Source: Caenicola sp034331105
GTDB taxonomy: Bacteria > Synergistota > Synergistia > Synergistales > Synergistaceae
Assembly (NCBI GenBank): GCA_034331105.1
Contig: JAXQGB010000011.1
Span: forward strand, 62,001-126,000
Reading direction: 5' to 3'
Length of the DNA stretch: 64,000 nt
A program made the translations under genes and the position numbers. This document shows, piece by piece, positions 8,462 through 17,739 of this stretch (position 1 is the first letter of the stretch; each line of letters begins with the position of its first letter). The notes beneath the pieces were generated by a model. It was not told the DNA's origin. It made no database searches and saw nothing but the letters and a program-made list of their open reading frames with translations.

Positions 8462-9178
8462 ATGAAGCAGAAGACAGTTGCCATCCTACAGTCGAACTAC
8501 ATTCCTTGGAAAGGTAATTTTCATATGATGCGCTTGGTTGACGAGTATGTACTGTACGACGATGTCCAGTTTACTCGCCGCGACTGGAGAAACCGCAACA
8601 AAATAAAAACACCGACAGGGCTGCGTTGGCTAACAATTCCAGTAAAAAGCGTGTCAAATCATCAATCGAAGGAATGCAGTCAGAGAATCTGTGACACTGA
8701 GATATCCGACGTCTTTTGGGCGGAAAAACACTGGAAGGAGATTGAGTCAAACTACTCGATCGCACCATTCTGGAAGATGTACGAGACAAAGCTGAAAGAA
8801 ACGTACGAAACAGCTGCAAAAGAGACCTTGCTGAGCATGGTGAATTATCATTTTCTCTCCAAGCTTATGGAACTTCTTGTTTTTTCGACTACAATAACAT
8901 GGTCAATGGATTACAGTGCCAAAGGTCACAAGACGGATAGGTTGCTCGACATACTTCAAAAGGCGGAAGCTACTGATTACCTCAGCGGTCCTCTCGCAAA
9001 GGATTACATTGAAAATGAAAAATTCGACAAAGCGGGAATAGCTCTACACTGGATGGAATACGGCCCATATCCTGAATACCAACAGCTTTACCCGCCATTC
9101 GAGCACGGAGTCTCAGTTTTGGACATGTTGTTTATGCTGGGAAAAGACACGCCTTCTTTTATTTGGAATAATGAGTAA
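8462..9178 (+). CDS. WbqC family protein
   Basis: 238 residues with the WbqC-family N-terminus: VAILQSNYIPWKGNF, then YDDVQFTRRDWRNRNKIKT, and a conserved WL.IPV. WbqC proteins sit in O-antigen and glycosylation loci next to WecE-type aminotransferases. They are thought to act in N-acylation or amino-acid modification of amino sugars, but the reaction is not firmly established. Here it begins 1 nt after wecE, matching that partnership. Confidence 0.8.
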   Translation: MKQKTVAILQSNYIPWKGNFHMMRLVDEYVLYDDVQFTRRDWRNRNKIKTPTGLRWLTIPVKSVSNHQSKECSQRICDTEISDVFWAEKHWKEIESNYSIAPFWKMYETKLKETYETAAKETLLSMVNYHFLSKLMELLVFSTTITWSMDYSAKGHKTDRLLDILQKAEATDYLSGPLAKDYIENEKFDKAGIALHWMEYGPYPEYQQLYPPFEHGVSVLDMLFMLGKDTPSFIWNNE

Positions 9179-9235
9179 TCTTATATCCCATTGACATAAA
9201 TGTTACTTTGAGTCATTAAGGTAGGAGTGAATAAT

Positions 9236-10195
9236 TTGCAAAGACTGGATTCTACTGTAGTTCCTAGTTTATCGCTTTCTATCGTGGCGACGCTTTATCT
9301 TTCCGAACCTTTTATCAAAGAGTTTTGCAGCAGAGTCTCTGCAGCAGCCTTTTCGCTTGTAGGCGACAGTTTTGAAATTATTCTTGTCAACGATGGCTCT
9401 CCCGATGAAAGCCTTAAAATTGCGGTTGAACTTTCAGTGACCGATCCGCATATTCTGGTCATCGATCTTTCGAAGAATTTCGGCCACCACAAGGCAATGA
9501 TGACAGGTCTCTCTTATTCCACAGGTGAAAAAGTTTTCCTCATAGATATAGATCTTGAGGAAGAACCAGAGTGGCTTTTAAAATTTACTGAACAAATGGA
9601 AAATGAACAATGCGATGTAGTCTACGGGCAACAGTCAAAACGCAGGGGGAAACTATTAGAGAGGTGGAGCGGAGAACTGTACTATGCTATTTTAAACTTA
9701 TTTACAAAGCTCAATGTTGCAAAAAATCAGGTCACAGCTCGCCTGATGACCAGAAGATACGTGGATTCACTGTTAGATCACCGGGAACGTGAGCTTATGA
9801 TCCTAGGCCTGTGGCATATCACAGGTTTTGACCAGCGTCCACAGCTCATTGTAAAACATAACACGAGCAGAACGACATACACTTTCCGTCACAAAATGGC
9901 TATTCTGGTTAATTCAATTACATCTTTCAGTGCTGCGCCTCTGATTTATATTTTTTATATTGGTCTGTTAATTTTCCTGTTTGCAGGCATATATTCCTTA
10001 TATATTGTTCTGAACTGGCTTATCTTTTCTAAACCTCTTGCAGGATGGACATCACTAATAGCTTCAATCTGGCTATTAGGTGGGGCCATTATTTTCTTCA
10101 TCGGCGTTATAGGGATATATCTGTCAAAAATCTATATGGAGACCAAACACCGACCATATACTATTGTGAGGAAGTTCTATGGAAGACAAAACTAA
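9236..10195 (+). CDS. Family 2 glycosyltransferase with two C-terminal TM segments (DPM1/GtrB/ArnC-like)
   Basis: About 319 residues. GT-A fold markers: SIVATLY near the start, IILVNDGSPDES, ISKNFGHHKAMMTG-like LSKNFG, and IDIDLEEEP (DxD-type). Two transmembrane segments are near residues 240-262 and 275-297, followed by GIYLSKIYMETKHRP. This architecture belongs to enzymes that load a sugar onto polyprenyl phosphate. TTG at 9236 fits AGGTAGGAG at about 8 nt; GTG at 9227 would be too close to it. With the small flippase pair at 14056-14725 and the GT-C enzyme at 15939 it could form a three-component O-antigen decorating system. Confidence 0.8.
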   Translation: MQRLDSTVVPSLSLSIVATLYLSEPFIKEFCSRVSAAAFSLVGDSFEIILVNDGSPDESLKIAVELSVTDPHILVIDLSKNFGHHKAMMTGLSYSTGEKVFLIDIDLEEEPEWLLKFTEQMENEQCDVVYGQQSKRRGKLLERWSGELYYAILNLFTKLNVAKNQVTARLMTRRYVDSLLDHRERELMILGLWHITGFDQRPQLIVKHNTSRTTYTFRHKMAILVNSITSFSAAPLIYIFYIGLLIFLFAGIYSLYIVLNWLIFSKPLAGWTSLIASIWLLGGAIIFFIGVIGIYLSKIYMETKHRPYTIVRKFYGRQN

Positions 10196-10814
10196 AGAGA
10201 TTCTATACGAAGTAAATCAATATTATTCTGAAAAAATTTCGCTTTACGGCACTACACCACGAGGCGTTGACTGGAATGGTGAGGAAGGTCAGGTCCTACG
10301 TTTTCAACAATTATGCAAGATAATTGATTGCCCCTCCAGTTTTTCAGTTAACGATCTGGGCTGTGGTTACGGAGCTTTGTTGGAATACTTAAATATCTAC
10401 TATTCCACTTTCACATATAGCGGATTCGATGTTTCTGAAAATATGATAGAAAAGGCGAAGCAACGTCATTCTAAAATCAGGAATGCCGATTTTTGTGTTA
10501 GCTCTTCACCATTTGAAGCTGCTGATTTTAGTATTGCTAGCGGCATATTTAATGTTCGTTTTGAAAGAAACAACGAAGATTGGTGGGACTACCTATGTTC
10601 AACATTGGATATTCTGAATTCGAAAAGCTTACGTGGTTTTTCATTTAACTGCCTAACCATTTATTCAGATATTGAGAAAATGAAACCATATCTATACTAT
10701 GCTGATCCTTGTAAACTTTTTGATTTCTGTAAAAGACGTTACTCCAAAGACGTGTTCCTACTTCACGACTATGGCCTTTATGAATTTACGATTGGAGTGA
10801 AAAAAGAAAAATGA
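10179..10814 (+). CDS. Class I SAM-dependent methyltransferase
   Basis: 211 residues. Motif I is VNDLGCGYGALLEYL, followed by FDVSENMIEKAK, typical of small Rossmann-fold methyltransferases. It overlaps the GT2 gene by 17 nt and the downstream acyltransferase by 4 nt, so it is part of the same transcript. The substrate is not evident; an O-antigen sugar is likely from context. Confidence 0.7.
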   Translation: MEDKTKEILYEVNQYYSEKISLYGTTPRGVDWNGEEGQVLRFQQLCKIIDCPSSFSVNDLGCGYGALLEYLNIYYSTFTYSGFDVSENMIEKAKQRHSKIRNADFCVSSSPFEAADFSIASGIFNVRFERNNEDWWDYLCSTLDILNSKSLRGFSFNCLTIYSDIEKMKPYLYYADPCKLFDFCKRRYSKDVFLLHDYGLYEFTIGVKKEK

Positions 10815-11476
10815 GCAGAGAGCTTGTTATTTTTGGTGCAGCGGAGATCGCACAACTTGCGTATTATTACTTCTCCACAGATTCTTCTTATAAGGTAATC
10901 GCTTTTACTGTAGACCAAGATTATTTTCGAGAAAATACGTTCTGTAACTTACCCGTGGTGCCTTTTGAGAATATATGCGATGAATTCTCGCCAAACAAAC
11001 ACGATATGTTTATTGCCGTGAGCTATTCACAGATGAACTGCCTTCGCAAGAAAAAATATCTGCAAGCTAAGTCCATGGGTTATCCTCTCGCATCTTACAT
11101 TAGTTCTCGAGCAACAGTGTTAAACGAGGGAAAAGTCGGAGATAACTGTTTTATTCTGGAAAACAACACAATACAACCTTTTGTCTCGATAGGGAATAAC
11201 GTAATCCTATGGAGTGGCAATCATATAGGGCACCATGCAAACATAGCGGACCATTGTTTTATAGCATCACATGCAGTCATTTCGGGTGGCGTAGACATCG
11301 GAGAATCATGTTTTATCGGTGTGAACGCAACTCTGCGTGATCACATCAAAGTAGGAGAAAGGTGCATTATTGGTGCGGGTGCCACTCTTTTGACAGATAC
11401 GGAACCTGGAGGTGTCTATCTTGGATCAGCATCGAAACGATCTCCCATACCAAGTTCGATGTTGAAAAAAATATAA
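10811..11476 (+). CDS. NeuD/PglD-like sugar N- or O-acyltransferase (left-handed beta helix)
   Basis: 221 residues. It has an N-terminal Rossmann-like domain (ELVIFGAAEIAQLAYYYF), then repeated hexapeptides of a left-handed beta helix (VGDNCFILENNTIQPFVSIGNNV... and GESCFIGVNATLRDHIKVGERCIIGAGATLL). This two-domain plan is that of PglD/NeuD/VioB acyltransferases. These transfer acetyl or other acyl groups to nucleotide-linked amino sugars. The KAS III and ACP genes 1-2 kb downstream suggest that the donor may be a special acyl-ACP rather than acetyl-CoA. Confidence 0.75.
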   Translation: MSRELVIFGAAEIAQLAYYYFSTDSSYKVIAFTVDQDYFRENTFCNLPVVPFENICDEFSPNKHDMFIAVSYSQMNCLRKKKYLQAKSMGYPLASYISSRATVLNEGKVGDNCFILENNTIQPFVSIGNNVILWSGNHIGHHANIADHCFIASHAVISGGVDIGESCFIGVNATLRDHIKVGERCIIGAGATLLTDTEPGGVYLGSASKRSPIPSSMLKKI

Positions 11477-11485
11477 GGTATCGTT

Positions 11486-12415
11486 ATGCAACCTCTTGAA
11501 TGGAGTAAATTAGGCCTGCTTTACACTGCAAAAAACCTACATCCGAAGCTTTTATCTCACGCAGCCAACCCCTTGCCTATTCATCTGCAAGATGATATTT
11601 ATCGAATTTTCTTTTGCGGAAGAGATTGTAATAATCGCTCATCAGTGGGTTTTGTTGATGCAGACATCATTAAACGAAAGATTATAGGAAGTTCCAACAA
11701 ACCTGTTTTTGAATATGGAGATGAAATATCTTTTTTTTCGCACGGAGTTAGCATTGGAAGCTCTTATGCTATCGGTAAAACAAACTATATTCTCTTTATG
11801 GGATGGCAAAATTCTTTAGATAAACACTGGAAAGGTGATATCGGCAGACTTGTTCTTTCAGAGGATTTCACATTAAACCTCGATAATGAAAAACCTTTTT
11901 TGGGGGCAGCTGAAGTAGATAGTCTAAGCCTTTCTTATCCATGGGTTATGAAAGAATCTAAAATATACCACATGTGGTACGGCTCAACAATAACGTGGGA
12001 TGCTGGAAACGGTGAAATGCTACATGTAATAAAACATGCTGTTTCAAATAACGGACATGAATGGGTAAAAACCGAATTTGGATTGCCTTACAAGTTGGGG
12101 GTCGCTCAAGCATTTTCTCGTCCAACTGTTTGGGGAAACTACATATCTGGATACCACATGTTCTTTTCATATAGAGGCGGCAGCAGAATGAAGTACCGAA
12201 TAGGATATGCAGCCAGTAAAGATTTGAGACATTGGGAAATGATCTTAGACAAAGTAGGTTTAGATGTCTCCCCCTCTGGTTGGGACTCTGAAATGATAGA
12301 ATATCCTTTTGTTTTTGAGCATAAAAAAAGAATCTACATGCTTTACAATGGCAACGGATATGGAAAAACGGGTTTTGGGCTTGCTGTTCTTGAGAGCGAG
12401 CTATTAATAGAGTAG
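11486..12415 (+). CDS. Glycosidase-like five-bladed beta-propeller protein (GH43/68-type fold)
   Basis: 309 residues with repeated blade motifs: IYRIFFCGRD, YILFMGWQ, IYHMWYGS, YHMFFSYRGG, YRIGYAASKDLRHWE and IYMLYNGNGYGKTGFGLA. These match the five-bladed propeller of GH43-like proteins found in O-antigen loci. There is no signal peptide, so it may be cytoplasmic and act in synthesis or as a transferase rather than as a secreted hydrolase. No specific activity can be assigned. Confidence 0.6.
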   Translation: MQPLEWSKLGLLYTAKNLHPKLLSHAANPLPIHLQDDIYRIFFCGRDCNNRSSVGFVDADIIKRKIIGSSNKPVFEYGDEISFFSHGVSIGSSYAIGKTNYILFMGWQNSLDKHWKGDIGRLVLSEDFTLNLDNEKPFLGAAEVDSLSLSYPWVMKESKIYHMWYGSTITWDAGNGEMLHVIKHAVSNNGHEWVKTEFGLPYKLGVAQAFSRPTVWGNYISGYHMFFSYRGGSRMKYRIGYAASKDLRHWEMILDKVGLDVSPSGWDSEMIEYPFVFEHKKRIYMLYNGNGYGKTGFGLAVLESELLIE

Positions 12416-12436
12416 GAACAAGAGAGGAGAATCCCC

Positions 12437-13432
12437 ATGCTTATAAAATCATATTTGCCTCCCTGCATCCTAACCAACGAAGATCTTGCCCATGAATACA
12501 ACGACCCGAAATGGTCGGCGTCTATGATTTACCGCAAAACCGGCATTCAGTCTAGACACGTCGTTGAAGAAGAGCTGGTTTCTGATCTAGCCGTCAAAGC
12601 AGCAGAATCGCTTCTTGCTGAGTATAAGATTGCTAGGGACAGCATAGATTTTCTTGTTTTATGTACTCAAAGTCCTGACTATTTTCTGCCTACAACGGCA
12701 TGCATTGTTCAACATCGTCTAGAACTGCCCACCCACACAGGAGCATTTGATTTCAATTTGGGGTGCTCCGGATTTATCTATGGTCTTGCGATATGCAAAG
12801 GATTGCTTTTATCAGAAATAGCTTCGAATGTACTCTTGATAATGTCTGAGACATACAGCAGATATGTTCATCCAATGGACAAAAGCACACGTACAATTTT
12901 TGGCGATGCCGCAAGTGCCATCTTTCTAGCGCATGAAGACATAAAGCGAATTGGTCAGTGTATTCTAGGAAGCGATGGCTCTGGTGCAGGTAATCTTATC
13001 GTCCCAGCCGGAGGAAGAATGCTACCTCGCTCTGCAAGCTCCTTCCGACAAGAGATAGACGCTTCTGGAAATGTTAGAACACAAGAACATATTTACATGA
13101 ACGGACCTGAGATTTTCTCCTTCACTCTGAGGGTCGTTCCTGATTTGGTTAATGATACTCTGCGCCAAAATGGACTTAATCTGGACGACATCGACTTCTT
13201 TATCTTCCACCAGGCAAATAGGTATATACTTGAGACGCTCCGTGAAAAAATGGATATTCCGTCTAATAAGTTCTGTATCGATATGGCAAATACAGGTAAT
13301 ACAGTAAGTGCTACGATACCTCTCGCTTTACAAAATGCAATTGAAAGGAATCTTATCCATAAGGGAAGCAAGGTATTGCTTGTCGGTTTTGGAGTAGGTT
13401 ATTCCTGGGGCGCAACAGTTCTTTCTCTTTAG
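12437..13432 (+). CDS. Beta-ketoacyl-ACP synthase III (FabH-like), O-antigen copy 1
   Basis: 331 residues with the KAS III catalytic triad visible: Cys110 in FNLGCSGF, His258 in FHQAN and Asn288 in TGNTVSATIP. KAS III condenses an acyl-CoA with malonyl-ACP to give a 3-ketoacyl-ACP. This protein is much closer to the second copy (28690-29691) than would be expected of unrelated housekeeping enzymes. Both are followed or preceded by a private ACP inside the O-antigen locus. The role is inferred to be synthesis of a short acyl group for sugar N-acylation. AGAGGAGA precedes the ATG. Confidence 0.85.
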   Translation: MLIKSYLPPCILTNEDLAHEYNDPKWSASMIYRKTGIQSRHVVEEELVSDLAVKAAESLLAEYKIARDSIDFLVLCTQSPDYFLPTTACIVQHRLELPTHTGAFDFNLGCSGFIYGLAICKGLLLSEIASNVLLIMSETYSRYVHPMDKSTRTIFGDAASAIFLAHEDIKRIGQCILGSDGSGAGNLIVPAGGRMLPRSASSFRQEIDASGNVRTQEHIYMNGPEIFSFTLRVVPDLVNDTLRQNGLNLDDIDFFIFHQANRYILETLREKMDIPSNKFCIDMANTGNTVSATIPLALQNAIERNLIHKGSKVLLVGFGVGYSWGATVLSL

Positions 13433-13468
13433 AAAATAATTTTTTAAAAATAGGAGTGACTTATTATT

Positions 13469-13693
13469 ATGAACATGGAAGAAAAGATCATCCTTTTAGC
13501 AAAAACTCTTCAACTTGACAGAAAGCATTTGAATCCAGATACAAAGTTGGATAGCTTAGAAGAATGGGATTCTCTTGGAATTATGGCTGTTATTGCGATG
13601 CTGGATAAAAAATTCGATATTCGTCTCAAAGGAAATGAGCTAGCTTTGCTGCAAACCTCCAATGATATATTGAAGCACATGGAAGAGAAATGA
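13469..13693 (+). CDS. Acyl carrier protein, O-antigen copy 1
   Basis: 74 residues, acidic and helical. The phosphopantetheine site is EEWDSLGIM (Ser35). It lies 36 nt downstream of KAS III copy 1 with AGGAGTGA upstream. It closely resembles the ACP at 28423-28644, not a generic AcpP (which has GADSLD). It is a likely dedicated carrier for the acyl chain made by the neighbouring KAS III. Confidence 0.85.
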   Translation: MNMEEKIILLAKTLQLDRKHLNPDTKLDSLEEWDSLGIMAVIAMLDKKFDIRLKGNELALLQTSNDILKHMEEK

Positions 13694-13744
13694 ATCAAAG
13701 TCTCGGCGCTTTTCTGCGTATGAACTTACTCAAGATATCAATGG

Positions 13745-14072
13745 TTATTGTTTAATTCAGTAGATTTTTGGCTTCTTAGAGTAGCACTTAAAGTGGTGTT
13801 ACTTTCAGACCGCATATATATAGACTTCGAACATAGGGGACATAGGCAAGGTGAATAGTTTATTAACCTTTCAAAAACTGCTTGTTTTTGCTATAAATAT
13901 CTTCATTGAAAGGCGGGCGGACATCATGCTTTTATTTTTGTTTCTGTGCGGCTTGATTATTGTGAACCTTGGGATTGTCGCTATTTATTTAGGCAGAGCC
14001 ATTGATACGCATGTGGAACATTCTTTTTATGTGCTGCCCAAAAAGGTCATTTCAAATGTGTTTTTTGTCTAA
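13745..14072 (+). pseudogene. Remnant of a GtrB/ArnC-like GT2 gene (C-terminal part)
   Basis: Only the C-terminal quarter of a polyprenyl-phosphate GT2 can be read. One frame gives VDFWLLRVALKV and FEHRGHRQGE before a stop at about 13854. After a frame change (GTG at 13851) the sequence continues NSLLTFQKLLVFAINIF and the second TM segment LLFLFLCGLIIVNLGIVAIYLGRAID, matching the family pattern of a (G)ES.YTF.KLL segment, a TM helix and GIYLGR. The nucleotide-binding domain is missing. It precedes the flippase pair, the usual partner genes, so an ancestral arnC-like copy has been lost here. Confidence 0.6.
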
Positions 14073-14397
14073 GCGATTCTTAATCTTGCAGAGCGGATAT
14101 TTCATCTTCTCATTAGGAGGTGTTTTTCTAAAATCGGGGGCAAACTACCATGTGTTTTCGATGGACTTCATTCTGCGATACGCAGGAAGTCTTCTTTGTG
14201 TTTTTTGTTTTGCGATTCTTTGGCAACAGATACTGCGGAAATATGAACTGATGACAGCATATGCATGGCGTGGGGTTCTATTTCTGTGGACCTCTCTTTG
14301 GGCCTCTTTTTTTTTCGGAGAGAAATTGACGCTTAACAATATGATAGGCGCTGCCGTTATTCTTTGCGGTATATATGTGGTGAGCCTGAGTGACTAG
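14056..14397 (+). CDS. Small EamA/SMR-type membrane protein, ArnE-like flippase subunit 1
   Basis: About 114 residues with four hydrophobic segments. It ends MIGAAVILCGIYVVSLSD, the usual last helix of EamA/SMR half-transporters, and has FFGEKLT before it. ATG at 14056 is preferred (AAGGTC upstream). The next gene starts inside its last codons (GTG at 14390). ArnE/ArnF form a heterodimer that flips undecaprenyl-phosphate-linked sugar. Subunit pairing is inferred from the overlap. Confidence 0.7.
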   Translation: MCFLSKRFLILQSGYFIFSLGGVFLKSGANYHVFSMDFILRYAGSLLCVFCFAILWQQILRKYELMTAYAWRGVLFLWTSLWASFFFGEKLTLNNMIGAAVILCGIYVVSLSD

Positions 14398-14725
14398 GTA
14401 CTATCTCCTTTTCCTCTTTGCCGTCTTGCTTGCTGGCTTTGGCCAGATTGCGCTGAAAAAAGCTGCCTTGAAAAATAACCCTTCATTGATCAGGCAGTAT
14501 GTTAATGCAAATGTCATGCTTGGTTACATTTTATTCCTTGTTTCTATGGGAATCGCTTCAATTGCATATCGAGGAATGCCTTTAAAAGTTACCCCCGCTC
14601 TTGACTCCATGGGATTCGTGATCGTACCTGCGCTAAGTTTTTTATTTTTAGGTGAAAAAATAACGCAAACAAAGGTATTTGGATTCTTTCTTATTGCATG
14701 CGGTGTACTGATTTTCATTTTATGA
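14390..14725 (+). CDS. Small EamA/SMR-type membrane protein, ArnF-like flippase subunit 2
   Basis: 111 residues with four predicted TM helices. It has FGQIALKKAAL in helix 1, FLFLGEKIT before the last helix, and ends FFLIACGVLIFIL. This is the pattern of ArnF and related half-size EamA proteins. GTG start at 14390 overlaps the previous stop by 8 nt, so expression is coupled. Together with subunit 1 it likely flips a polyprenyl-phosphate sugar to the periplasmic side for the GT-C enzyme at 15939. Confidence 0.7.
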   Translation: MTRYYLLFLFAVLLAGFGQIALKKAALKNNPSLIRQYVNANVMLGYILFLVSMGIASIAYRGMPLKVTPALDSMGFVIVPALSFLFLGEKITQTKVFGFFLIACGVLIFIL

Positions 14726-14756
14726 ACATATATGTAACTTCTATGAGGTGGTAAAA

Positions 14757-15596
14757 TTGACAACTGATTCTCTTTCCGGAGATCTTCAAGAGGATGCATA
14801 CAGTATTGCACATACTCGAAAAACTGCTGATATTTCGTATCCTTCCACTGGAAACGATCTTTGTTTTCAACTTGAGGATAAATCTTTTTGGTTCAGACAT
14901 CGTAACAACTGTATTCTGGAGGCTGTCCGCAAATATCCTCCAAATGGTGAGATCCTGGATATCGGTGGGGGCAATGGCTATGTAACAAGAAGGCTTATTG
15001 ACGAGGGTTACCCATCCGTTCTTCTGGAACCCGGGCTCTCCGGAGCCTACAATGGAAAGGTAGGTCGAAATCTTCCCCATGTGATCTGCGGGACGCTAGA
15101 AGATTTATCCTTATCGGACTCTTCTATCTCTGCAGCCGGATGTTTCGACGTAATTGAACATGTCGAAGATGACGTAAAATTCGTTTCTGAAATTGCTCGT
15201 GTATTTATACCGGGGGGCTTACTCTATACCACCTTCCCTGCTTATCAATGGCTTTGGTCAGCCTGTGATGACTATTCGGGACATTTTCGCCGGTACAACA
15301 TAAAAACTATCGATGATCTTTTGGGAGAACATTTTAACATCATCTACTATACGTACTTTTTCGGTTGCTTGACAGCACCACTTTTATTACTTAAATCAGC
15401 GCCGTACCACTTAGGAATAATCAGGAAAAGGCCGAATTTTTTTTCAAATGAAACCGAACACGGCACCAGCGGAGGTTTAACTGCATCGCTTATTGAATTA
15501 ATGCTGAAAAACGAAACAAAAATGATACGGGAAGGCCGCAGGAAAACTTTAGGTACCAGCTGCCTAGTGGTGGCAAGTAGGAAAAGCATAGGATAA
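14757..15596 (+). CDS. Class I SAM-dependent methyltransferase
   Basis: About 279 residues. Motif I is ILDIGGGNGYVTRRL, with ASGCFDVIEHVEDD-like SAAGCFDVIEHVED and a long C-terminal helical region. It resembles the UbiE/COQ5-type methyltransferases common in polysaccharide loci. TTG at 14757 is preferred over GTG 14748 because GAGGTGG lies 5 nt upstream of it. The target is unknown. Confidence 0.7.
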   Translation: MTTDSLSGDLQEDAYSIAHTRKTADISYPSTGNDLCFQLEDKSFWFRHRNNCILEAVRKYPPNGEILDIGGGNGYVTRRLIDEGYPSVLLEPGLSGAYNGKVGRNLPHVICGTLEDLSLSDSSISAAGCFDVIEHVEDDVKFVSEIARVFIPGGLLYTTFPAYQWLWSACDDYSGHFRRYNIKTIDDLLGEHFNIIYYTYFFGCLTAPLLLLKSAPYHLGIIRKRPNFFSNETEHGTSGGLTASLIELMLKNETKMIREGRRKTLGTSCLVVASRKSIG

Positions 15597-15938
15597 AGAA
15601 AATATCACTGTTATGTATGATTTCGCGGCCTATCTCTTTGGTGTTGTTTACTAGAATAAGAAACAAATTGGAGCTGAACAAAGACATATGGAACAACAAC
15701 TCTATAACCTTGAATTAATGGTTTTTAGTATTATTTTTTCAGTTAATAAAAATAGTATTCTTAAAATGCCAGTGTCTTTTAATGAATTTGCATAGCATTA
15801 TGTGAGATATTAGAATAGATAAATGCACACCCAAAGACTAACTTTTTTATTTTTTTTACAATCTCCATAAATAAATGTTTTGTTTTAAACGGTATTTTAT
15901 TTAAATAAATAAAATTTCTATATTGAGGTTATATTGAT
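15597..15938. other. AT-rich intergenic region, no gene seen
   Basis: About 340 bp of AT-rich sequence before the GT-C gene. No modular repeat array, clear hairpin terminator or ORF with a ribosome site is visible. It contains several TATAAT-like strings but none with a convincing -35 partner. Confidence 0.5.
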
Positions 15939-17738
15939 ATGTTTAAGTACCCTCCTAGAAAAGCAGCTTTTCTTGGTAACATTATTAGCAAAGATGTTTT
16001 AGGAATGCTTATTATAATTTCTGTTTATGCCATAATTCTGTTGGCATTGATCCAACGCATTTTCTATGGTATAGAAATTACAGATGAAGCGTTTTATGTG
16101 GCAGAAGGATATATAGTTACCCAAGGGGCAACTCCATTTGTTAATATGTTTCAAGCATCTGGTTTTGCGTTGCTAAATGCTTCTTTTGTTTGGTTGTATG
16201 TTTCTGTGACCGGTTCTACAGCGGGTATAATGCTTTATTTCCGAATCATAAGTTTACTTTTGAGGCTAACATTAGTTTTGATTGTTTGCTTAATTATGAA
16301 ACCATACATGAAAGCAAAAATTACAGCATTATGGCTTCTTCCTTTTGTTGCATTTGTCCCGCACAGTATAATTACAATGTCATATAACACATGGGCGCTA
16401 ATCCTCATGCCTTTGTGCTGTGTGTTAGTTGTTCGCTCGATCTTATCAGAAAACCACAGAATGTCTTTTGGTATTATCGGAGGTTCTGTTTTTGCTTTTA
16501 TTATTTTATGTTACCCACTAATGATCATAACCGGGATTGTCTTACTCCCTCTAATACTGGCATATGAAAAATTTAATCATATCGGACATAAAACATTGTA
16601 CGGATATTTAGCCGGGGGTTTGATTACCGGAGTTGTTATTTTATTATTTTTTACTTTACAATCAGGAAATTTCTACGGAATATTTGAAGGGCTTAAAATA
16701 ATAATCGTAGACAATCCTTATAATAAATTACCCAAAGGAATTTCTAATGAATCATTGCAAACTTTTACAGGTTATATGAAAAATTGGATACTCTCAATTT
16801 CTATTGCATATATGTTTATTAATTTGCCTGTTTTGAATAAAAAACAAAAATCATTATTAGTAATCATTTCAGTTATAACTTGTATTTTTTACTATTCGTA
16901 TAATATTTTTATTGATTATGCCCAAATAATGTATACCCTACAGGCACGTCATCAAATCTCAAGTGTTCTCTGTAGATTATTTTTCCCAATACCACTTATT
17001 CTGTTACCACTTATTGAGAAGAAGAAAAAGCTTGCTCAAGCATTGCTAATTTTTATATATTTAACCTCATTGATTTCCTGTTTTGCCAGCAGCTATTTTG
17101 CTTTCAACGGAATGAATAACCGATATTATTTTCTTGTTCAAGGAACACTTCTAGTAATTCCTTTTATATACTTTGCTATCAATGATCTAATCGAAGTAAA
17201 AATAGAAAAGGTGATCAGTTTTCTTTCCTCAACACTAATTGCCTGTGTTTTCACTTTGGGATTCCTTATGAACTATTATGGATACTTGTATCGTGATGAA
17301 CCAATCGATCAACTAAACTATAAAGTTAAATACGGTGTTTATTCCGGCTTATATACAACAAGAGCAAGAGGAGAAGGCATTCTATCTTTGGAAAAAACCA
17401 TTAGATCAGTTACAAACTCATCCGATAATATATTATTTATGGATTGTGTTCCTATGGCATACCTGATGACTGATGCACAGTATACTGCTCCGTCAACCTG
17501 GGACATTCAGCTTTACTCGTACGGATTTACTGATGATATCCTTTTGCAAAAATATTTTAAAACAGTAAATAGAACTCCGAATAAAATAATATTCATATTT
17601 ACCGGCAGAGATAAGATATTGAGCATTGACAGTCAAAATTATAAATTCAATGATTATGTGAAAAGTAATTATGAATTAGTATCGAATATTACTGCACATT
17701 TTCCAGTCAAGATTTATCATAAAAGGAAATCACAATAA
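15939..17738 (+). CDS. GT-C type integral membrane glycosyltransferase (ArnT/PMT-like)
   Basis: 599 residues with about 10-12 hydrophobic segments over the first 440 residues, then a soluble C-terminal domain. After the first TM helix comes ITDEAFY, an acidic motif in the first periplasmic loop that fits the catalytic aspartate of GT-C enzymes using polyprenyl-phosphate sugars. Base composition is strongly AT-rich compared with the housekeeping end of the window. It likely adds a sugar to the O antigen in the periplasm, fed by the GT2 at 9236 and the flippase pair at 14056-14725. Confidence 0.65.
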   Translation: MFKYPPRKAAFLGNIISKDVLGMLIIISVYAIILLALIQRIFYGIEITDEAFYVAEGYIVTQGATPFVNMFQASGFALLNASFVWLYVSVTGSTAGIMLYFRIISLLLRLTLVLIVCLIMKPYMKAKITALWLLPFVAFVPHSIITMSYNTWALILMPLCCVLVVRSILSENHRMSFGIIGGSVFAFIILCYPLMIITGIVLLPLILAYEKFNHIGHKTLYGYLAGGLITGVVILLFFTLQSGNFYGIFEGLKIIIVDNPYNKLPKGISNESLQTFTGYMKNWILSISIAYMFINLPVLNKKQKSLLVIISVITCIFYYSYNIFIDYAQIMYTLQARHQISSVLCRLFFPIPLILLPLIEKKKKLAQALLIFIYLTSLISCFASSYFAFNGMNNRYYFLVQGTLLVIPFIYFAINDLIEVKIEKVISFLSSTLIACVFTLGFLMNYYGYLYRDEPIDQLNYKVKYGVYSGLYTTRARGEGILSLEKTIRSVTNSSDNILFMDCVPMAYLMTDAQYTAPSTWDIQLYSYGFTDDILLQKYFKTVNRTPNKIIFIFTGRDKILSIDSQNYKFNDYVKSNYELVSNITAHFPVKIYHKRKSQ

Positions 17739-17739
17739 A

